Positions 1 to 10,079 of a stretch of DNA of 24,844 bases are shown here, piece by piece. The translations under genes and the position numbers were made by a program. The stretch is from positions 1 through 24,844 of the forward strand of contig JAPMOS010000351.1 in assembly GCA_027972325.1 (NCBI GenBank), written 5' to 3'. The number at the start of each line of letters is the position of its first letter. Within the stretch, counting starts at the first letter, position 1. The stretch is from Paratrimastix pyriformis. Taxonomy: Eukaryota > Preaxostyla > Paratrimastigidae. The notes beneath the pieces were generated by a model. It was not told the origin of the DNA. It ran no database searches and was given only the letters and a program-made list of their open reading frames with translations.

Positions 1-905
<905 letters not shown>

Positions 906-1195
906 GGATGCTGACAGAGAACACGACCCTCTGAACACTTTCTCCCTCATCCACAATCTTGAGCACACCACCCCCGCGTGCCCAGGGACCTCCGACCTTC
1001 GTGGCCCACCGTTCCGTTGTCACCTCACTTGGATCTTTATTTTGAGCCGGCATCGATTTTTTCGGATTCCCGCTCCCAGGATAACGAAACCAGTCCCATC
1101 GATCGATCCGTAACCGCGGTCTTTCTTGGGCAGAGAAAAGAAGAAGAAAAGAAACCGGAGAATGAAAAAAAAGCTTTTTCGTGCAACCCGAGTCA
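906..1195. other. Unassigned stretch between microsatellite and kinase-like gene
   Basis: Mixed sequence with an A/G-rich part at 1135-1175. Short open frames exist on both strands but none has a convincing composition or motif. It could hold the 3' end or untranslated region of the minus-strand gene to its right. Confidence 0.4.
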
Positions 1196-3397
1196 AAAAC
1201 AGATAGCGAAAGAGGTGGGGGCCTGCGCCGCGCCAGTGTAGGGCTGCGATGAGACGGCCTGCGGAAAGTACATCATCCCAGGATCGAGGGGGCCTTGAGC
1301 ACAGGGATGCAGTTCTGCAGGGGAGAATGACAAGCGGCGTGCTGGCCGAGGGCGGATGAAGTCGGATGCCCACGATACGACTCTCAACGTGGTGGCCTGC
1401 CTCCATGCCATCACCCGGCAATGGCGAAGGACAGATGCGCGTGGGCCGCCGACGGGCCAAAGCGGAGCGAATCCTTCTGCTTGAGATTTGCAACAATGGC
1501 CGCTGCGCCGTCGCCCGGAATCTGCCGGAGGAGGCAGAGGAGCTGCTGAATGGACGCTCCAGCCTGCGTCATGCCTGGCTCCGCGATCGGGTTGTATGCG
1601 TCAACGCAGTAGGTCTGGCGGTAGGTGCTGCTCGCGGGCACGCAACGTTCAAAGTCGATGAGATCGACGCGAAGTTCGGGCCTGATTGTTACCAAAACGT
1701 TGCCTGGCCGCAAATCTCCGTGGCCTAAGCGGAAAAAAGGGTATAGACGAGCATCAACGAAGATCGGACAAAAGTCATGTTTGAGCAGGTCGGCCACTCG
1801 TTCCACCAGAAGCCGGGCAATGTCGTCCCAAGGTGGTCGTGGGACGCCGGGCTGCCGTGCCAGGCAAAGCGCTTTGCAGAGCGGGACGCCCAGCAGGGGC
1901 ATCCGGACGAGATCATACTTATGATCGAAAAAGGAAATCTGAGGAAAACACAAGAAGACTCATCAACAGTCAACCAACCAACCAATCACCAACCAACCTT
2001 GCACGCCGTCGTGTGGGTCTCGTTGTATCTGGGTACATGCAAAAGAAGCTCGTGGAGGACGTGATCGAAGTACGCCGACAGGCAGAAGGAAGAAGGACGA
2101 TGTTGAGGGGAGAGTGAGGAGGGGAGGGAGGGAGGGAGGGAGGGGAGGGAGGGAGGAGGGAGGAGGAGGGAGGGAGGGAGGGAGGAGGGGGAGGAGGGAG
2201 GGAGGGGGGAGGAGGGGAGGGAGGGGGGAGGGAGGGGGGGAGGAGGGAGGGAGGGGAGGGGGGGGAGGGAGGAGGGGAGGAGGGGAGGGAGGGGGGAGGG
2301 GTGGACCTGTATAAATTTCGAAAACGGTTAACGCAATCCCTCGGCTCGTCGACTTTCTGGTCGGGGCGGTCCTTGAGATACTGAGCCACAACCCAAGTCG
2401 GGACGATTCGCCGCCGGACTTCAGCGGGGTTGACGACACAGTGGTCGATGAGAGCTCGCACAGCCTGACATACTGCATCCCAGGGTGCATCGCTGTGCCA
2501 CTGGTAGGGGCCCTCAACACGGAGAAAGTTGAGGGCCAGTCTGACCAAGGGCGGGAAGTCTGGAGCTGCAGGCTCCCTCTACGGGTGCCCAAAAGATGAT
2601 CAAGAAACCAGTGCGAAACGTGCAGACCTGCAGGGATAATTCAAACCACAAGATCACATATGTGTCGGAATGTCTCGGGACAAAGAACGCTGGAATATTG
2701 AGCGCCGGAGGATCACAGTCGAAGAGGCAGAATAACCCATATGATGCCATACAAACGCATGCGATGAGTTGTTCCAGGCAATCTAACGGTAGGGTAAAAA
2801 AAAAAGACGGTGAGTGGCGGAACGCAAGAGAAATCCGCAGACCAAGGAGATGGGGATGAGATTGCACTTCACAGTGGATCAAAGGAAAGCCTTTGAACAA
2901 ATAGCACAAGTCCGACTTGCTTGCAGGTGAAATGCCAAAAGAGGGGTGGCCCCAGGGGTCCTCCTTTCGTTGGGGGAGATGATCCAAGCCAGCCCACACC
3001 GTGGTGGTCTCAGCAGCGCACGTCAGATCCGGACAGTTGAACAGTGAAAGCTTTTCGGTCAAAACAGGCAGGAACCGGGCAACAAGATCGGCGTGACGGG
3101 GTGTGCGGACTGATCATGGTTCGGCTTCTCGCGCGCCACACTGAGAAAAGGTGCAATCTCCCGGGCAATGAGATCCGCTGAGATCGGAAGGGAGCCGGGT
3201 GCGAAGGAAACCGAGCTGGCGGGGGTGGCCGAAGGGGAAGACGTTCTTGGGGACGGGGACGGGGAAATAAAAATGGGAGAAGGTAACGACTGTGGAGCAG
3301 CAGGAAGAGGGTTGCCGTAAAATGTTTCTGCGCTGAGAGGCCCCGGAAGCGAGACTGCCTGACTGAGAGGAAGCTGCATGAGGTGGACGGGTAACAT
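1196..3397 (-). CDS. Nuclease-like plus protein-kinase-like protein, multi-exon (CR/Crinkler-type architecture suspected)
   Basis: Read on the minus strand from about 3397. The kinase part is the clearest. In the open segment 1953-1411, HGDLRPGN (residues 78-85 of that segment) matches the catalytic loop with its Asp and Asn, and LIDFE (98-102) sits where the metal-binding DFG is normally found. A short exon at about 2080-1998 in another frame (LHELLLHVPRYN) joins it across an intron. Further upstream, 2548-2314 (WDAVCQAVRALIDHCVV) and 3062-2600 have coding-like composition. The latter has LIHCEVQS followed by CLEQL, which resembles the E-x-Q/K and following helix of a PD-(D/E)xK nuclease. 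Nuclease-like followed by kinase-like is the layout of the transposon-derived CR/Crinkler-type proteins, but that family assignment is inference. The exact start and exon borders are unresolved and the gene may not be intact. Confidence 0.5.
1939..1997 (-). other. Intron, 59 bp, in the kinase-like gene
   Basis: On the minus strand, donor AAG|GTTGGT at 1998/1997 and acceptor CCTCAG ending at 1939, with a pyrimidine-rich 3' part. The flanking frames join in phase 0 and give continuous kinase-like composition. The repeated GGTT units near the donor are a local oddity. Confidence 0.65.
2109..2305. repeat. G-rich polypurine tract, (GGGA)n/(GGA)n
   Basis: Nearly 200 bp of plus-strand purines made of GGGAGG-type units, with no pyrimidine until about 2300. 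On the minus strand it is CCCTCC-rich and would read as Ser/Pro/Leu repeats. It lies between two coding-like segments of the minus-strand gene, so it is more likely intronic than coding. Runs of three or more G at short spacing are compatible with G-quadruplex or triplex formation. Confidence 0.95.
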
Positions 3398-3863
3398 AGT
3401 CTATTCGCTCGCATTCGGAAACGCCCCGAGGGATCCTGAAACGTTTTCAAACTTTTGTCTGAGAGCTTTCCTGGAGAAACGTTTGGAAAGTGTTGATGGG
3501 GTCTTGACCGTTGGCCCTCCTCGAACTCACAGCAAGATCAGAATTCACGGCAACCTCAATCCCGCTGCTCCATCCTCTGCAAATAGCATGAGTTTTCCTC
3601 CTCCCCTGGGATCGTGACACTGTAACCGATGCGATATTCACACTGGTTGATTCCATAGGGACTGGTTGATCAAGCTGTACCGGATCAACCAAACGGGGAA
3701 AAAACGTGTTGGCCCGGGGACAATGGGGCAATTGCCGGAGAAGAACGATGAAAGGGGGGAGGGAAAGAAGAAAGAGAGGAAGAGGAGACGATACAAAAGG
3801 AAAAGAAGAGGATTCATTTCAAGAAAAGGGACAAAAAGAAAGGATTTTACCCCACTCACCGTT
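3398..3863. other. Intergenic stretch, 3' flank of the LINE
   Basis: No convincing gene. The part at 3720-3850 is purine-rich on the plus strand (pyrimidine-rich when read with the LINE on the minus strand) and follows directly after the LINE stop codon, so it may be the element's 3' untranslated region. I see no poly(A) or simple-repeat tail that would fix the element's end. Confidence 0.4.
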
Positions 3864-5230
3864 TTAGCCCATCTTGGCGTTGGGGTCGCTCTCCATCTTG
3901 TACTGGTCGAGAGCCACGTTGAAGCATGCCAGGCCCGTGCTCTTGTGGTGGGCGGTGGCGGCCTGGGCCCAGGTCTCCTCGAGCGCCGCACCCCAGCGGG
4001 CCAGCGTGGCAGCAATGCGAGCCAGCCAGAAGGAGCGGTTGAAGGTCCGCTCGGCCTTGCGGTGCGCCTCACCCACCAGGTGGAAGAACTTCTCGGCCTT
4101 GGGGCCAAGCTGAGCGACCACCGTGATGCCGAAGGGCCAGAGGTTGCCCGGGTTCTTCGCGCACCATTCCTTGTACTCGGTCTCCTTCTGTGCCTCGGCC
4201 TGGCTCGGCACGTCCCCTCGGGCAGCGGCGGCGGAGTGGGAGACGGCCAGGGGCTCGGCCACTACCAGGTCGAGGTAGTGCACCCCTCCGGAGACGAAGG
4301 TGAAGGAGATGTCGGGGCGGCGCACCTTCGCCTTGGGGCACGCGCGGGACGGGTCCCACGGCGGCAGCTTGGGGCCGTAGTCCAAGGATTGCTCGGCCCG
4401 GACGATGCAGCCGGGCGTGGTGTGCAGGAGGGACACCAGGATGGATCGCACGTTGTTGTGGCGCTTGTAGTAGAGGTTGCGAGCACACTTGCAGAGGCGC
4501 TCGTGGCCCTGAGCGATGTCCTTCTTGCAGACGGGGCACTTCTCAGGTCCGAAGGGGCCCGAGAAGATGGCATGGATGGAGGGAGCGCAGGCGGCTCCGG
4601 CCAGGCGCATGACCAGGGCTGTGAAGTCTGCATCCGAGAGCCTGAGGAGATTCGAGGGAAAGGCGGCGAGGAGGGCAGTGGTAGCGGGGTTCACCGAAGA
4701 GAGCCTCATGTTGCGAGCCGGCCCGGGGGGGAGGCGCGCAAGAGCCTTGGCGGCCGCAGCCTTGTGCCGATCCGCCAGAAGACTGTGCTGAACCTGGCCT
4801 CGCAGGGTCTTCCCATCTGCACCACAAAAACGCGGCAGAGCCGCGCAAGGTTTGGCCGGAGCCTCCCGACGAATCGAGAAACTCTTGGCAGCGGTGCGGA
4901 GGGAGTCCCCCACGAAGCTGGGTCCTTCCAGCTTGGCGATCCCGGCAAGAAGCGTCGACAGCCGAGGTGAAAGGTCCTCGACGGCGTTGAAGAGCGAGAT
5001 GAGGCCCCCGACCTGCATGGCCTCCTGTGAGTCACACAGAGGGGGGAGGCCCAGCCCACCCTCCGAAGGAGGCAATGAGATCACGTCATCGAACAAGGAG
5101 GGGGGCTGCCCCGCAGGCAGGAGCGGGAGGCCAAGCTTCTCCTTGACGAGGAGGCGAAGGGAGGCATCGAAACGGCCCAAGACCACCCTCTGGGCCGGGG
5201 AGCAGGCCGTGTGGCGGCCCGCGAGGGTCG
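3864..5230 (-). mobile_element. Non-LTR retrotransposon (LINE), 3' end: zinc knuckle and restriction-like endonuclease
   Basis: An open frame of about 455 codons runs on the minus strand from a stop just upstream of 5230 to TAA at 3864; no ATG marks the start, which fits a 5'-truncated copy. The order is a reverse-transcriptase thumb/linker-like segment, then CPVC-KKDIAQGH-ERLC (a CCHC knuckle), then RHNNVR, then RPDISF and, 12 residues on, LDLVVAEP, then a K-x-x-EY helix. RHN..., RPD and D-x-V are the hallmarks of the PD-(D/E)xK endonuclease of R2/CRE/Genie-type LINEs, which nick the target and prime reverse transcription there. The reverse transcriptase itself is absent from the window. The frame is uninterrupted through both domains, so this copy is probably young. 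Exact clade not determined. Confidence 0.8.
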
Positions 5231-5530
5231 GTCACACTGGTCTGATCAGACTTCCCCCAAAGCCCGCTGCACGGGCACCGAATAAAACGAATGGGGATTT
5301 TTTTTCAAGCTGTTTTTCTAACTGGAAAAATGTTGCAGGAACCGGTCGGGAGATGGGAAAAGGGGGAAGTGGTAGTTCGGGGTCGAACTCGGATATCTTG
5401 GGTACCGGGGAGGAGAAGGCTATCTCACAACACTGACTCTCCATAAAAAGCGGGGGTTGGAGCGGAAAACTGGAAAGTGGAGTGTGGAATGGAAGATGGT
5501 GGGGTAGGGTGGAGGGGTCAAAGACGAGAA
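5231..5530. other. Intergenic stretch between LINE fragment and chromodomain segment
   Basis: No gene recognised. The 5' truncation point of the LINE should lie here, near 5230-5280, where composition changes from GC-rich coding to mixed sequence with a T8 run. No target-site duplication was found by eye. Confidence 0.4.
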
Positions 5531-6039
5531 TTAGCGGGCATTCCCTTTGCGGCGGTGGCGCTGAGGGGGACGCAGGGTGGGGTGAAGGTTGTTGGCCTTA
5601 ACGTAGGCTTTGACGGCCGGGGCCCAGCGGCAGTCCCTGTATGCCACCCACTCATCGACTCCGGCGGGGTAGTCAACCCACTTCACGCGGAACCAAAGGT
5701 GGCCATCACGGAGATCGTGCTCGAAGACTTCCTCAACAAGGTACTCACCTTCCTTCAAAGCGGCGGTAGCCAGCGGGTGGAGGGGCTGCTTGGCGGTGGT
5801 GGTGGCCCTGGAGGTTGGGGGACGAGTGGCCGCAGGGGTGGTGGTGATGGGGTCAGCTGGGGCAGTGGCAGTGGCTGTGGCAATGGTGGTGGAAGTGGCA
5901 ATGGTGGTGGAAGTGGCAATGGTGGTGGCAGGGGTGGGAAGGGTCGGCTCGGGTGGTGTGGCGGGGTTGGTTGGTGTTGGGGCAAGGCGGTCGGCGGGAA
6001 CGACAAAGGGGGTGTTCCAGGGTTTCTGTGGACGCTATA
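5531..6039 (-). CDS. Chromodomain protein, C-terminal segment
   Basis: The minus-strand frame ending at 5531 reads EYLVEEVFEHDLRDGHLWFR followed by VKWVDYPAGVDEW. This matches the chromodomain pattern (Y-x-V-E-x-I/V, then W/Y-x-V-K-W-x-G/D-Y, then the aromatic W), a fold that binds methylated histone tails. Upstream in the same frame is a Thr/Ala/Pro-rich linker (repeats of ATTIATST) that remains open to about 6039, where an AG could be an acceptor. The protein ends soon after the domain with a basic tail (RHRRKGNAR). Chromodomains at a C-terminus are typical of chromovirus integrases, but no integrase is visible on this strand here; a host chromatin protein is the alternative. A GGTGAGTAC motif inside the coding part could act as a cryptic donor. 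Confidence 0.7.
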
Positions 6040-6162
6040 GACATTGAGATTTCTATAGAAAAAAGCCCGACGCTCTGGCCTCCGGGTTTTCGTGGACAGA
6101 CCCTCCCCACTCGGCCTGTCTGTAGTGAGGGCCCGCGGGTTTTCATGAACAGACCCTCCCAA
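6020..6162. repeat. Three degenerate copies of a roughly 20-bp direct repeat
   Basis: GGGTTTTCGTGGACAGACCC (about 6085), GGGTTTTCATGAACAGACCC (about 6139) and a weaker GGGTTTCTGTGGAC (about 6022) lie at roughly 55-60 bp spacing. Two copies are followed by TCCC. The function is unknown. On the minus strand each contains GGTCTGT, which resembles the donor sequence used by nearby introns. Confidence 0.65.
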
Positions 6163-6271
6163 ATCCTCCTTGCTTCACTTTCACCTTGCTTCACCCTGAC
6201 GCACTTCCTCCTCCTTTTTTCGAGAGAAAACGTCGAGCCTCTAATTTCGGATCAAAAAGAGAACCAGATTC

Positions 6272-9200
6272 ATTACTCGTCTTCGTCTTCGTCTTCGCCT
6301 TGGGGGTTGGCGTTGTAGTCGTTGTTGCCAGTGTCGTCATCCGAATTTATCGCCGGCAAACCATTCATCTTCGTCATCATCGGCTACCGGCACGTTCTCG
6401 GGAAGGGGCACGGATTCCGGCACGGGTTCGGGCTCAGCCACAAGGACAGGAAGGGGCAGAGGAAGGGGCCCAGTTAAGAGGAAGTCCCAAAGGGTAGGAA
6501 GCTCGCGCGAGCAGGTGCTGGTGCGGAACTTGTGGCACTGAATCGACCAGTCATAGGTCTTCCGTTCGTCCGCGGAGAGAGAGAGGTATTCACGTTCGCA
6601 GGCCAGGAATACCTTGGGGAACTGTTCTCCGTAGTAGTCAGTGCGCTCCAACAGGGAACGGTCACGAAGAACCCCTGAGGTAGAAGGGGTAAGAGCGTTC
6701 CCAGAGGACGATCTCATCGAGCCTCATCGGGCCCTCGACGGGGTGGTCGATGTCGAATGCAGCCTCGGAATCAAGGAGCAGGGTAATGAGCAAGGCTCTT
6801 GCTGACAGGCCCCTGTAGGTCTGCGACGTATCAGAACAGCGTCCGCTGGTCAAGGAAAAAGGACGCCACCGAAAGCGAGAACCATCCGGGTGAGTACCTT
6901 GTGCAACTCAACACAGATGGGAGCGGAGAAATGGTACTCAGTCAACGGCTTCAAAAAGTGAACGGGGACGATGAGGCCGGGATTCAGATGATTCGTGTTC
7001 GGGAACCAACTTGCCAGCAGCTTGGGGAAGATCCGTTCGTAAAAGCCTGTCGGCTTAGGTGCACCTCGGTCTTGTCCTCCGGTTGAAAGAAGTCGTAGGT
7101 CCTGGAGGAGAGGCATGAGAAACCCACAACACATCAGGGAAAACAGTAAACAGACCGATTGAGGAGCGGGGAGCAGCGGACTTCGTAGCCGGGGGCTTGT
7201 CGTGGCATCATGCCGGGAAGGGGCTCAGGAAGGGGCTCAGGAAGGGGCTCAGGAAGGGGCTCAGGAAGGGGCTCAGGAAGGGGCTCAGGAAGGGGCTCAG
7301 GAAGGGGCTCAGGAAGGGGCTCAGGAAGGGGCTCAGGAAGGGGCTCAGGAAGGGGCTCAGGAAGGGGCTCTGGAAGGGGCTCTGGAAGGGGCTCAGGAAG
7401 GGGCTCAGGAAGGGGCTCAGGAAGGGGCTCAGGAAGGGGCTCAGGAAGGGACTCAGGAAGGGGCTCAGGAAGGGACTCAGGAAGGGGCTCAGGAAGGGGC
7501 TCAGGAAGGGACTCGGGAACGTCCTCGACGAGAATGATCACCTGGCGAGACCGAGTCCGTCTGCTAAGCATGGCATGACTTGCGTGCTTCCTCTGCATTT
7601 TGGCGGTTTCCATGCGGGATACTCCAGGGGTAACAGCCACTCTTTTCAAAACCAGGAAGTTCAAAATCAGACACAAGGAAAGCACTATTTCTCACGCCAT
7701 CTCTGTTTTGTTCCCCTTGTAGGACGAACTACGGCTGGCACACGCTCTTCTCGGTGAACGGACCCACGCTGACGGGTTCCGCACAAGATAAAAGTTATGG
7801 TCGAACAATAGATCAACGGTCTTCTCGATGCGACGAGGCTCCAGGGGGTAATAGCCACTCTTTTCAAAAAAACAAGGACACATGGAAAGCGGGAAGAAGG
7901 TGGCGGAGATAGAGACAAAAAAAGTCTCGGGTTGTTTATGCGTTCCCAGTGAACTTGAAGAGACAGTCCCAATGGGCCGGAATCTCGCGGTAGCAGGTGT
8001 TGGTGCGGAACTTGTGGCACTGAATCGACCAGTCATAGGTCTTCCGTTCGTCTTCGGAGAGAGCGAGGTATTCACGTTCGCAAGCCTGGAATACCTTGGG
8101 GAACTGTTCTCCGTAGTAGTCAGTGAGTTCCAACATGGAACGGTCATGAAAAACCTCCTTTACGTAGAAGGGGAAAGTGCGTTCCCATCCGTTCGTAAAA
8201 TGCCTGTCGAGTGAGTTTCAACACTTCCTTTGTCTCCGATTGCCAGACGAGGTAGATCCTGGAGGAGAGGTTTTAAGGAACCCACAAGAGGTAAAACAGA
8301 AAAACAGACCGATTGAGGGGCGGGGGGGCGGTGTTCGACGACGACAGAGGCTGATGAGGACTCGAAGTTGTGGGAGGGACTGATGACGTGGAACTCGTGG
8401 CGGTGCGGGGCGTTCTGGGAGGCACGGAAGCTCGATCCGGAGCCACTGCTGGAGGCTTTGCAGTCGTGCTCGTGGCGGTGACCGGGGCTGCACGTGGGGT
8501 TCTGGGAGGCACGGAAGCCCGACCCGGAGCCACTGCTGGAGGCGTGGCAGTAGTGCTCGTGGCGGTGACCGGGGCTGCACGTGGGCTTCTGGGAGGCACG
8601 GAAGCCCGACCCGGAGCCACTGCTGGAGGCGTGGCAGTAGTGCTCGTGGCGGTGACCGGGGCTGCACGTGAGGCGGAGGACGCGACAGGGGCTGCACGTG
8701 GGGTTCTGGAAGGCACGGATGCCGGAGGCGGAGGCGTCTTGAGAGCAACGATTGAACCAGCAGCCGGCGGCGGCGGTGAACGCTGGGTTGCCAGGATCGA
8801 TGTCGGGGAACGGGAGCGGACCTCTTGATAGCCGGGGGGCCTGTGCTGGCGTCTTGGGCGGGATGGAGTCGGGCAGTTTCTTGGGAGGCGAACCCGCCCT
8901 CGGTTTCGGAGGAGGGGCAAGCGACGACGACGGAGGGGCGGTCCGGCGTTGGGGGGGCTGCTTTGAGGGCGTCGGAGGAGGGGCTGCGGTCTGCTCGGGT
9001 TCGGGGGTAAGCTCAGGTTCGGCGGGCTGCTCGGGTTCGGCGAGCTGCTCGGGTTCACCAGGGACGGACTGCTCGGCGGCTTCCGGTTCTGTGCCGGTTT
9101 GCTGTAGTTCGGACTGCGCCGGTTCGGGTTCTGAGGGTTCTGCGGGTTCGGTGGTGGTGGCCTGCACAGGGTCGGAGGTAGTCACCTCGGGTTCAGTTGT

Positions 9201-9475
9201 GGTGGTCTCCAAAGGTTCGATGGTGGTCTGCTCAGGCACGGGCTCGGTGGTCTGCTCTGGCACGGTGGTCTGCTCAGGCTCAGGGCCTCGGGCTCGGCGG
9301 TGGGCGGCTCGGGTAGCACGCTCGCCCGCGCATGTTCGCTGCTGGAAGAATGCTCGGCTGATGGAATGAAGACGACTGGGTGATGTTGATCGGCATCTTG
9401 GCTGGCATGTTGGATCTCCTCTTGTTCCTGTTCGGTCGCCTCGTGTTCCTGGCTGGCGCGTTGGCCTCCCTCCAT
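6272..9475 (-). CDS. Unknown protein with a duplicated roughly 100-residue domain and long P/E/T/A linkers, multi-exon
   Basis: I do not recognise the family. Read on the minus strand, the likely start is ATG at 9475 ([20 protein letters not shown]). A Thr/Glu/Pro-rich stretch ([15 protein letters not shown] and similar) follows, then an Ala/Pro/Thr-rich region with 29-residue repeats, an intron at 8309-8259, and domain copy 1 (about 8258-7936). That copy reads [11 protein letters not shown], then [48 protein letters not shown] and CHKFRTNTC. After a segment with [20 protein letters not shown] comes an LPEP repeat, an intron at 7155-7102, and copy 2 (about 7101-6480) with the same [12 protein letters not shown] and [17 protein letters not shown] motifs. 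An acidic tail (QGEDEDEDE) ends at TAA 6272. It may be one gene or two tandem ones. Frame changes within the repeats and in copy 2 suggest partial decay or unannotated introns. The insertion near 7000-6700 makes copy 2 longer. Confidence 0.6.
7102..7155 (-). other. Intron, 54 bp, before domain copy 2
   Basis: Minus-strand donor CG|GTCTGT at 7156/7155 and acceptor CTCCAG ending at 7102. It joins the LPEP-repeat frame (ending SPLLNR) to domain copy 2 ([12 protein letters not shown]) in phase 2. The donor and flanking exon sequence match the intron before copy 1 at 8259-8309, so the intron was duplicated with the domain. Confidence 0.75.
7206..7520. repeat. 12-bp minisatellite, about 25 copies, encoding LPEP repeats
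   Basis: Unit GGAAGGGGCTCA on the plus strand, with T-for-A and A-for-G variants. On the minus strand it reads Leu-Pro-Glu-Pro/Ser, a stiff extended linker between the two domain copies. The 12-bp unit keeps the frame. The plus-strand frames also stay open (Gly/Ser/Arg) but only because of the repeat. Confidence 0.97.
8259..8309 (-). other. Intron, 51 bp, before domain copy 1
   Basis: Minus-strand donor CG|GTCTGT at 8310/8309, pyrimidine-rich interior, acceptor CTCCAG ending at 8259. The Ala/Pro/Thr-rich frame (ending APPPLNR) joins [11 protein letters not shown] in phase 2. That shows which of the competing upstream frames is the coding one here. Confidence 0.78.
8379..8730. repeat. 87-bp minisatellite, about 3.5 copies, encoding a 29-residue repeat
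   Basis: The marker GTGCTCGTGGCGGTGACC starts at 8466, 8553 and 8640, exactly 87 bp apart, with a partial copy on the left and a decayed one on the right. In the minus-strand coding frame each unit reads approximately [19 protein letters not shown] followed by APGRASVPP. The length is a multiple of three, so copy-number change keeps the frame. Confidence 0.93.
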
Positions 9476-9918
9476 ACCGCCGGTATGGATGCAGACACAT
9501 CGTGATATTGGGTCGATGGGATGACACTCAAAATCACACCGCCGGTATTTTCCTCGAATACCGGTTCGATGATCCTGGTTTCATCGAAAAACAGATGATG
9601 TCGACCGATTCTATTAAAATCCATACCGGCGGTATGGATTTTCAATAGATTCGATGATGTTCCATCCCACATCGAAAACTCTCGGAAATCCATACCGGCG
9701 GTATGGATTTTAATAGAAATCGAATTTTCGAGGTGGTGTTCTGATCGCATGAAACTATGATGTCAGAAATCATTTTTGAAACCATACCGCCGGTATGACA
9801 AAGAAATCGACCATCCCGATTATTCAAAGGTATCGATGTTTGTCGACAACATCCATACCATGAATCGAAACGCCGACATCACCGGTTTTCGATTTTGAAA
9901 ACCATACCGCCGGTATGG
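9472..9918. repeat. Six scattered copies of the CCATACC-N3-GGTATGG palindrome in diverged satellite
   Basis: The 17-bp core CCATACC-GCC/GGC-GGTATGG occurs at 9472-9488, 9616-9642 (full 27-bp form), about 9686-9710, 9782-9797 and 9902-9918, with a decayed one near 9533-9550. The spacer is GCC in some and GGC in others, so both orientations are present. The sequence between them includes diverged pieces of the 138-bp satellite unit (for example TAGAAATCGAATTTTCGAGG near 9713). This is probably an older, inverted edge of the satellite. Confidence 0.9.
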
Positions 9919-9949
9919 ATTTTCACAAATTTGATGGTTTAGTGGCTCT

Positions 9950-10079
9950 AACCTGGGGCCACTTTTCCCGCCAAAATGCCCGCGAGCACCCAGGAACTTC
10001 GTGAGACGCGCATCGGCCATTGTTACCCGACTCGCGATCATGCGGGATACTGGAGGAGGAACCGCGAGGCCATTCGAGG
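9950..10079 (+). other. Unique GC-rich island at the left edge of the satellite
   Basis: About 130 bp of non-satellite sequence between the palindrome cluster and the array. It contains ATG at 9976 (MPASTQEL) followed at once by GTGAGA, a good donor-like sequence. It could be a small first exon or a remnant of the sequence into which the satellite expanded. Nothing else is recognisable. Confidence 0.3.

Noticed and set aside
3666-4970. Plus-strand open frame of over 400 codons
   Set aside because: It is antisense to the LINE endonuclease frame, which has clear motifs. The plus frame has a biased Gly/Val/Arg composition and no motif.
5281-5287. AATAAA as a polyadenylation signal near 5280 (plus)
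   Set aside because: No plus-strand gene ends there, so the hexamer is probably chance.
7197-7757. Plus-strand frames rich in Gly/Arg/Lys or Gln/Glu/Gly over the 12-bp repeat
   Set aside because: Open only because of the repeat. The minus-strand LPEP frame joins a frame-compatible intron and a conserved domain, so the plus-strand frames are shadows.
8752-9369. Plus-strand Ser/Gly/Val-rich frames
   Set aside because: Antisense of the Thr/Glu/Pro linker of the minus-strand gene; no motif.
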